Source: Eggerthellaceae bacterium UBA3686
GTDB taxonomy: Bacteria; Actinomycetota; Coriobacteriia; Coriobacteriales; Eggerthellaceae
Reading direction: 5' to 3'
Length of the DNA stretch: 49,652 bases
Assembly: GCA_002371495.1 (NCBI GenBank)
Contig: DFIX01000021.1
Coordinates: forward strand, 119,194 to 168,845
The translations under genes were made by a program, and so were the position numbers. Under the pieces are notes generated by a model, which worked only from the letters and a program-made list of their open reading frames with translations, was not told the origin of the DNA and did not search any database. Within the stretch, counting starts at the first letter, position 1, and every line of letters starts with the position of its first letter. Of the stretch, positions 49,494 through 49,652 are shown piece by piece.

Positions 49494-49652
49494 ATGTTTA
49501 AAGGTGCAAGCCAATGCTCTATGGCGCTTATTTACCAATTATGAAGACACGAACACAATCGGAGATCTACATGTTGCGCTTTAGCCTGGTAAAATTCGCA
49601 AGCTATAGCGAAGGCCAAATTTGAATTTGTCGGGATTGTGGAGACCGCGCCC

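Noticed and set aside
49571..49624. 17-codon frame at the right edge preceded by CGGAG
   Set aside because: It is too short and has no family features or following gene within the window. The last 150 nt show no other supported feature.
1..49652. CRISPR arrays, tRNA, rRNA, phage or transposase genes
   Set aside because: No short regularly spaced repeats, tRNA-like T-loop segments, rRNA sequence or transposase motifs were seen on either strand.

Overview
The window looks like chromosomal core DNA from an anaerobic actinobacterium of the class Coriobacteriia, probably near the Eggerthellaceae (Slackia, Eggerthella or Cryptobacterium-like). This is an inference from protein character (an rpsA product opening TEIKNPSVIDFSD, a ferredoxin-tailed aldo/keto reductase, a plant/EgtA-type glutamate-cysteine ligase, two PBP1 paralogues), the GC-rich coding bias and the many short ATGA/GTGA overlaps between genes. 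No rRNA, tRNA, CRISPR array, phage or transposase gene was recognised.

Layout. (1) 1-66 is the tail of an unknown gene, followed by a pair of large inverted-repeat units (100-366). (2) 484-8947 is a same-strand block: aroC, aroK, aroB, an aroQ gene fused in frame to an M24 Xaa-Pro peptidase, efp, an Asp23-family gene, nusB, xseB and dxs. (3) 9141-9977 encodes a secreted FN3-domain protein with its own promoter and a strong terminator. (4) 10116-14650 holds rpsA (TTG start whose ribosome site lies in a predicted hairpin), coaE, a 164-bp foldback element and uvrB. (5) 14776-19112 holds a double-HTH regulator of unknown function, an unknown protein, dtd (minus strand) and a recN that looks leaderless. 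(6) 19144-19429 is a second pair of the same repeat units. It is followed by a Trp-type T-box riboswitch and a complete ECF transporter: a TrpP-like S component, two ATPases and EcfT. (7) 23156-32562 holds nfo, the Fe-S aldo/keto reductase, pheS-pheT, a 282-bp foldback element, map with a SEC-C zinc motif, an A24 prepilin peptidase, an orphan Phd-like antitoxin and a glutamate-cysteine ligase. (8) 32783-40286 is the arginine block argC-J-B-D-G-H, without argF or argR. (9) 40308-45454 holds two PBP1-type peptidoglycan synthases pointing at each other with a small lipoprotein gene between them. (10) 45727-49407 holds a U32-family protein and tyrS.

How the parts fit. Chorismate synthesis, arginine synthesis and isoprenoid precursor synthesis (dxs) indicate a cell that makes several building blocks itself. 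The T-box/ECF module suggests that it also scavenges tryptophan when charged tRNA-Trp is scarce. Three aminoacyl-tRNA-related loci (pheST, tyrS, dtd) and translation genes (rpsA, efp, map) are scattered through the window.

The least conventional DNA is non-coding. Four 110-112 nt hairpin units occur as two inverted pairs. Three have perfectly complementary 21-nt outer arms whose sequence differs between units. Two unrelated foldback elements and a 27-nt alternating pyrimidine-purine tract after tyrS add to this. All calls come from reading the sequence; no database search was run.
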